In this document: positions 60,898-64,000 of the stretch, piece after piece
Numbering within the stretch: position 1 is the first letter of the stretch
Layout: each line of letters starts with the position of its first letter
DNA from: SpSt-398 sp041752235
GTDB taxonomy: Bacteria > Bacteroidota > Bacteroidia > Chitinophagales > Chitinophagaceae
Assembly (NCBI GenBank): GCA_041752235.1
Contig: JBGSHM010000023.1
Coordinates: forward strand, 1-64,000
Length of the DNA: 64,000 nt
Direction: 5' to 3'
Position numbers and translations under genes: made by a program
The notes under the pieces: generated by a model
The model's input: the letters and a program-made list of their open reading frames with translations, nothing else
Database searches by the model: none
What the model was told of the DNA's origin: nothing

Positions 60898-62976
60898 ATG
60901 CAGAGTTTTCGTACGGAACTGGAGAACCCGTTGGTGGAAAAAGACATTCTTGAACTGGAGCGGAAGATTCTGCTCTTTCGGGAAGGGAAGATCGATGAGG
61001 AAAAATTCAGGAGTCTGCGGCTGGCCCGTGGGGTGTATGGCCAACGGCAACCGGGTGTACAGATGGTGAGGATCAAGTTACCCTATGGTAAAATGACCCT
61101 GGCGCAGTGGTGGCGGATCAGTGATGTTTCGGATGAATATTCTACAGGCAACCTGCACCTGACGACGCGGCAGGATATACAGATCCACTTTGTGAGTTTG
61201 GACCGTACCCCGGAGATGTGGGCGGAGTTGGAAAAAGACGATGTGACCATTCGGGAAGCTTGTGGGAACACTGTCCGCAATATCACGGCTTCGGATATGG
61301 CGGGGATTGACAGCGAAGAACCCTTTGACGTAACCCCGTATGCGCATGCCCTGTTTGAATATTTCCTGCGTAAACCGTTTTGCCAGGAAATGGGGCGTAA
61401 GTTCAAGATCGCGTTTAGCAGTTCAGAAAGAGATACGGCCCTGACCTTTATGCATGACCTGGGTGCCATTCCCCGAATCCGGGAGATCAATGGTGAAATA
61501 AAGAGAGGATTTAAAATTGTGATCGGAGGTGGATTGGGTGCCCAACCCCATCTGGCGGTCACCACCCATGAATTTCTGGAAGAAGAATTGCTGGTGCCGT
61601 ATGTAGAAGCGGTATTACGTGTGTTTGACCGACATGGCGAACGCAACAGCCGGCATAAGGCCCGGATTAAATTCCTGATTCAAAAGATCGGTATTGACGC
61701 TTTTAATACCTTGGTCACAGAGGAACAACTCGCCCTTACCTTTCCAAGATATACCATACCTGGTCGTGAGAGCCAATTGCCTCCTATTCCCAAGCCCGTT
61801 TTTGAAACCGTTACCCTCCCGGCCGATCAGTCCTTTGCCTTTGAACGTTGGAAAGCCACGAATGTGGTACCTCAAAAACAACCCGGTTACTATGCGGTAT
61901 ATGTTCGGGTTCCCAATGGGAATATAAGTAGCACCACCAGTCGCCAATTGATCGCTGATTTGCGGGAAGTGATCGCTGATGATGTCCGCGTAACGATCAA
62001 TCAGGGGCTTCAATTCCGCTTTGTTCAGGAAGCGTCACTCCCCTATATCTTCCAGGTTTTATCGAAAGAAAACCTGGCCGCTGCCGGATTTGGCAGCGTA
62101 GCCGACATCACCAGTTGTCCGGGCACGGATACGTGTAACCTCGGAATCAGCAATAGTACCGGAACGGCCCTGGCCCTCGCCGAATTGATCGAAGAAGAAT
62201 ATCCTGAATTATTATATGACAAGAGCCTGAGTGTAAAGATCAGTGGCTGTATGAACAGTTGTGGACAGCATGGCATTGCCTCTATTGGTTTTCATGGTTC
62301 CTCCCTGAAGGCCAAAGGACATGTATTACCGGCCCTTCAGGTGCTGGTAGGTGGTGGTGTGATCGGCAGTGGTGAAGGCCGGATAGCTGATAAAATACTC
62401 AAGGTACCAAGCAAGCGAGCACCTGACGTGCTTCGTACCCTATTGAATGATTTCAAAGCCAATGCCCAGTTAGGTGAGCGTTATGATGCCTATGTGTTGC
62501 GATTGGGTGATAAATATTTTTATGAATTGCTCAAACCCCTGACCAATCTCGATACCTTACTTGATGAGGACTTTATTGATTGGGGACAGCGTGAAAAATT
62601 TTCCACGGCGATCGGTGTGGGTGAATGTGCCGGCGTAATGATCGATCTGGTCTCCACCCTTTTCCTGGAAGCGGAAGAAAAGATCACCCTTGCCAAAGAA
62701 TGTATCACAGGTGGAGCCTGGGCCGATGCCCTCTATCATGCCTATAGCGCCCAGGTGCATGCAGCCAAGGCATTACTCTTAAAAGAAGGTGTACAATGCA
62801 ATACCCAGCATGGTATACTCCGTGATTTTGATATTCATTTTACCCAAAAAGGAAAATATACAGACCGGCCGAATTTTCAGGAAGCCGTACTAGCCATTAA
62901 TAAGGAGCCGGCAACGGAAGCATTTGCGAAAAAGTATTTGGCCGAGGCGGAGGAGTTTGTGGGACGCGAGGGGTGA
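60898..62976 (+). CDS. Siroheme-dependent sulfite/nitrite reductase with C-terminal helical extension
   Basis: The 692-residue protein has the duplicated ferredoxin-type sulfite/nitrite reductase fold. The siroheme-4Fe-4S cysteines are in SCPGTDTCNLGISNS near 407 and SGCMNSCGQHG near 446. It reduces sulfite to sulfide (or nitrite to ammonia) in the cytosol. Beyond about residue 580 an extra 110-residue helical domain follows (GECAGVMIDLVSTLFLEAEEK; DALYHAYSAQVHAAKALL) that resembles HEPN domains. Context with siroheme precursor genes, a TauE fusion and shared palindromes favours sulfite. Electron donor is not encoded nearby. Confidence 0.92.
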   Translation: MQSFRTELENPLVEKDILELERKILLFREGKIDEEKFRSLRLARGVYGQRQPGVQMVRIKLPYGKMTLAQWWRISDVSDEYSTGNLHLTTRQDIQIHFVSLDRTPEMWAELEKDDVTIREACGNTVRNITASDMAGIDSEEPFDVTPYAHALFEYFLRKPFCQEMGRKFKIAFSSSERDTALTFMHDLGAIPRIREINGEIKRGFKIVIGGGLGAQPHLAVTTHEFLEEELLVPYVEAVLRVFDRHGERNSRHKARIKFLIQKIGIDAFNTLVTEEQLALTFPRYTIPGRESQLPPIPKPVFETVTLPADQSFAFERWKATNVVPQKQPGYYAVYVRVPNGNISSTTSRQLIADLREVIADDVRVTINQGLQFRFVQEASLPYIFQVLSKENLAAAGFGSVADITSCPGTDTCNLGISNSTGTALALAELIEEEYPELLYDKSLSVKISGCMNSCGQHGIASIGFHGSSLKAKGHVLPALQVLVGGGVIGSGEGRIADKILKVPSKRAPDVLRTLLNDFKANAQLGERYDAYVLRLGDKYFYELLKPLTNLDTLLDEDFIDWGQREKFSTAIGVGECAGVMIDLVSTLFLEAEEKITLAKECITGGAWADALYHAYSAQVHAAKALLLKEGVQCNTQHGILRDFDIHFTQKGKYTDRPNFQEAVLAINKEPATEAFAKKYLAEAEEFVGREG

Positions 62977-63118
62977 GGCGTGAGACGTGAGACGTGAGAG
63001 GTGAGGCGTGAGTGGTGAATGGTGAATAGTGAATAGTGAATAGTGAAAATAAAATTTATAATTTGCGATCTAAAACTAATATTCACCATTCACCATTCAC
63101 CATTCACTATTCTCAATT
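62973..63118. repeat. Two-block repeat: CGTGAGACGTGAGA then GGTGAATAGTGAAT with mirror arm
   Basis: After the reductase stop come iterated GTGAGACGTGAGA words (62976-63013) and then GGTGAATGGTGAATAGTGAATAG words (63014-63045). The mirror arm at 63081-63110 is ATTCACCATTCACC repeated and CATTCACTATTC. The second block can form a 30-bp hairpin between the convergent reductase and T9SS protein genes. Confidence 0.8.
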
Positions 63119-64000
63119 CTTCAACACCTTCTGCATCGCAGATTCGCCTTCGCAATTTGCATATACAACGTAATATCCGGATGTCAGATTGCTGAGGTCA
63201 ATTTCTTCGGTTTGGCTGGCAGACGCCGTTGCGATCTTTTTTACCAGGTGACCATTGAGAGAATAGACATTTACTTCCAGTTGTTTCTGTTGCCAGGAAG
63301 CAGGCATGGTCAGTTGCAAGGCCCCTTTTACAGGATTGGGATAGGCTGAAATGGCTGGTGTATTCGATGAAGATTGTTTCAGGCTGATGATTCTCGTCTT
63401 ACTTAACTCAGTCCTTCCGTCAAAATCAACAGCGCGAAGACGGTAATACACCATTCCGGTGATATGCTTATTGAGACTCTCGGTAAAACTATAGTGTTGT
63501 GTCATAAACGAATTGCCATGCGCGGCAACCTGACCAATTGAAGTGAAGGTCTTTCCATCCAGGCTTTTTTCCACCACAAAATGGCTGGCATTTAATTCCG
63601 TCGAGGTAGTCCAGTTGAGCAGCGCATTGTGTTCCCGGGTGAGGTTGGCGGTGAAGGCCGTCATACTTACGGGAAGGATGGGATTAAAGAAATCACGAAA
63701 CCAAAGAGAATTCAATCTTACCCCGGCGCTGGTGGTTGCGCTTCCGGTTCTGGCACCCAAGGTAAATTCGATCTCTTCCTTATCAATGAACTCGTAGCTT
63801 GCCATCACATTAAGTGCGGACGTATCAATACCAGGTGCTGTGAGAACGATTCCTTCCACCAGAAAATCATCTCCTACCACATCCGTTTTTGTGCAGGATA
63901 CAAGCAGATTATTGACAAGCGAAGTATCTACCGAGCTCACTTGTTTCATTTCCGCCCATTCATTTAATGTGTGGCTATCGCCGTCTATATCAAGTCCAGT
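63113..64000 (-). CDS. Type IX secretion substrate, C-terminal part (runs off window)
   Basis: The frame continues past the right edge of the window (codons before ATG 63949 encode LDIDGDSHTLNEWAEM), so the N-terminus is missing. The visible 295 residues contain a beta-rich region with a fibronectin-like segment (NALLNWTTSTELNASHFVVEKSLDG; YYRLRAVDFDG) and a C-terminal sorting domain: ISAYPNPVKGALQL, VNVYSLNGHLVKKI, LSNLTSGYYVVYANCEG, ending VLKN. That type A domain directs secretion through T9SS and surface attachment or release. Function of the mature part is unknown. Confidence 0.9.
   Translation of the reverse strand, partial: TGLDIDGDSHTLNEWAEMKQVSSVDTSLVNNLLVSCTKTDVVGDDFLVEGIVLTAPGIDTSALNVMASYEFIDKEEIEFTLGARTGSATTSAGVRLNSLWFRDFFNPILPVSMTAFTANLTREHNALLNWTTSTELNASHFVVEKSLDGKTFTSIGQVAAHGNSFMTQHYSFTESLNKHITGMVYYRLRAVDFDGRTELSKTRIISLKQSSSNTPAISAYPNPVKGALQLTMPASWQQKQLEVNVYSLNGHLVKKIATASASQTEEIDLSNLTSGYYVVYANCEGESAMQKVLKN

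Noticed and set aside
1..64000. tRNA genes, prophage or integrase at the island borders
   Set aside because: No cloverleaf-like sequence, T-loop motif, integrase or attachment repeat could be found by eye around 8.6 or 18 kb or elsewhere.

Overview
The window looks like chromosomal DNA of a Bacteroidota bacterium, most likely of the Chitinophagaceae or a close relative. Supporting signs are a C-terminal type IX secretion sorting domain at the right edge, two TonB systems with twin ExbD proteins, a SusC-like TonB-dependent receptor, ATG starts mostly without strong Shine-Dalgarno sequences, -7 promoter boxes of the TAnnTTTG type, and a 14-subunit Nuo complex with a short NuoG. The genus assignment is inference. 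I saw no tRNA, rRNA, CRISPR array, insertion sequence or prophage.

Layout. 1-8.6 kb holds small housekeeping and stress genes: DUF202, VOC, an ECF sigma factor fused to its anti-sigma zinc finger, DinB, an arsR-acr3-phosphoesterase unit with paired operators, an AraC-serine hydrolase pair, and an F420 reductase-like protein. 8.6-18.1 kb is an AT-richer accessory island: a five-gene leftward operon (SIS-HAD fusion, phosphoribosyltransferase, ORC/STAND-like ATPase, unknown Rossmann-like protein, PfkB kinase) with a 27-bp palindrome upstream, divergent from a putative AbiC-type abortive infection protein. 18.1-27 kb holds mnmE (apparently with a non-AUG start), exbB-exbD-exbD-tonB, a MacB-like permease and a zinc metalloprotease. 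27-41 kb is the complete nuoA-N operon with one foreign NTF2-like gene. 41-45 kb is a TPR / PstS-like / small membrane / TonB cluster. 45-52.7 kb carries an LMW phosphatase, hisS, a DUF4836-like protein ending in a TonB domain, rlmN and two pseudouridine synthases. 52.8-63 kb is a sulfur/tetrapyrrole block. 63.1 kb to the end is a partial secreted T9SS protein.

How genes work together. The sulfur/tetrapyrrole block reads as one regulon. 5-aminolevulinate synthase, fused HemC-HemD, HemB and a precorrin-2 dehydrogenase fused to a TauE exporter would make siroheme precursors for the divergently encoded sulfite/nitrite reductase. A TonB-dependent receptor lies downstream. All three promoters carry the same roughly 23-bp palindrome, several copies overlapping a TAnnTTTG box, which suggests one repressor.

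The best candidate for an undescribed system is the five-gene operon at 8970-15971. Four of its enzyme domains act on phosphorylated sugars or ribose (SIS, HAD phosphatase, PRTase, PfkB). They are translationally coupled to a P-loop ATPase with a C-terminal helical domain and to a protein I do not recognise, and an abortive-infection candidate sits next door. I infer a nucleotide- or sugar-based conflict/defence system. I vaguely recall Pfam families for a conflict-system PRTase and an ORC/CDC6-like ATPase but could not check them.

A further theme is the intergenic spacers, many of which are filled with imperfect short-word repeats mirrored into long hairpins, in several unrelated sequence families.
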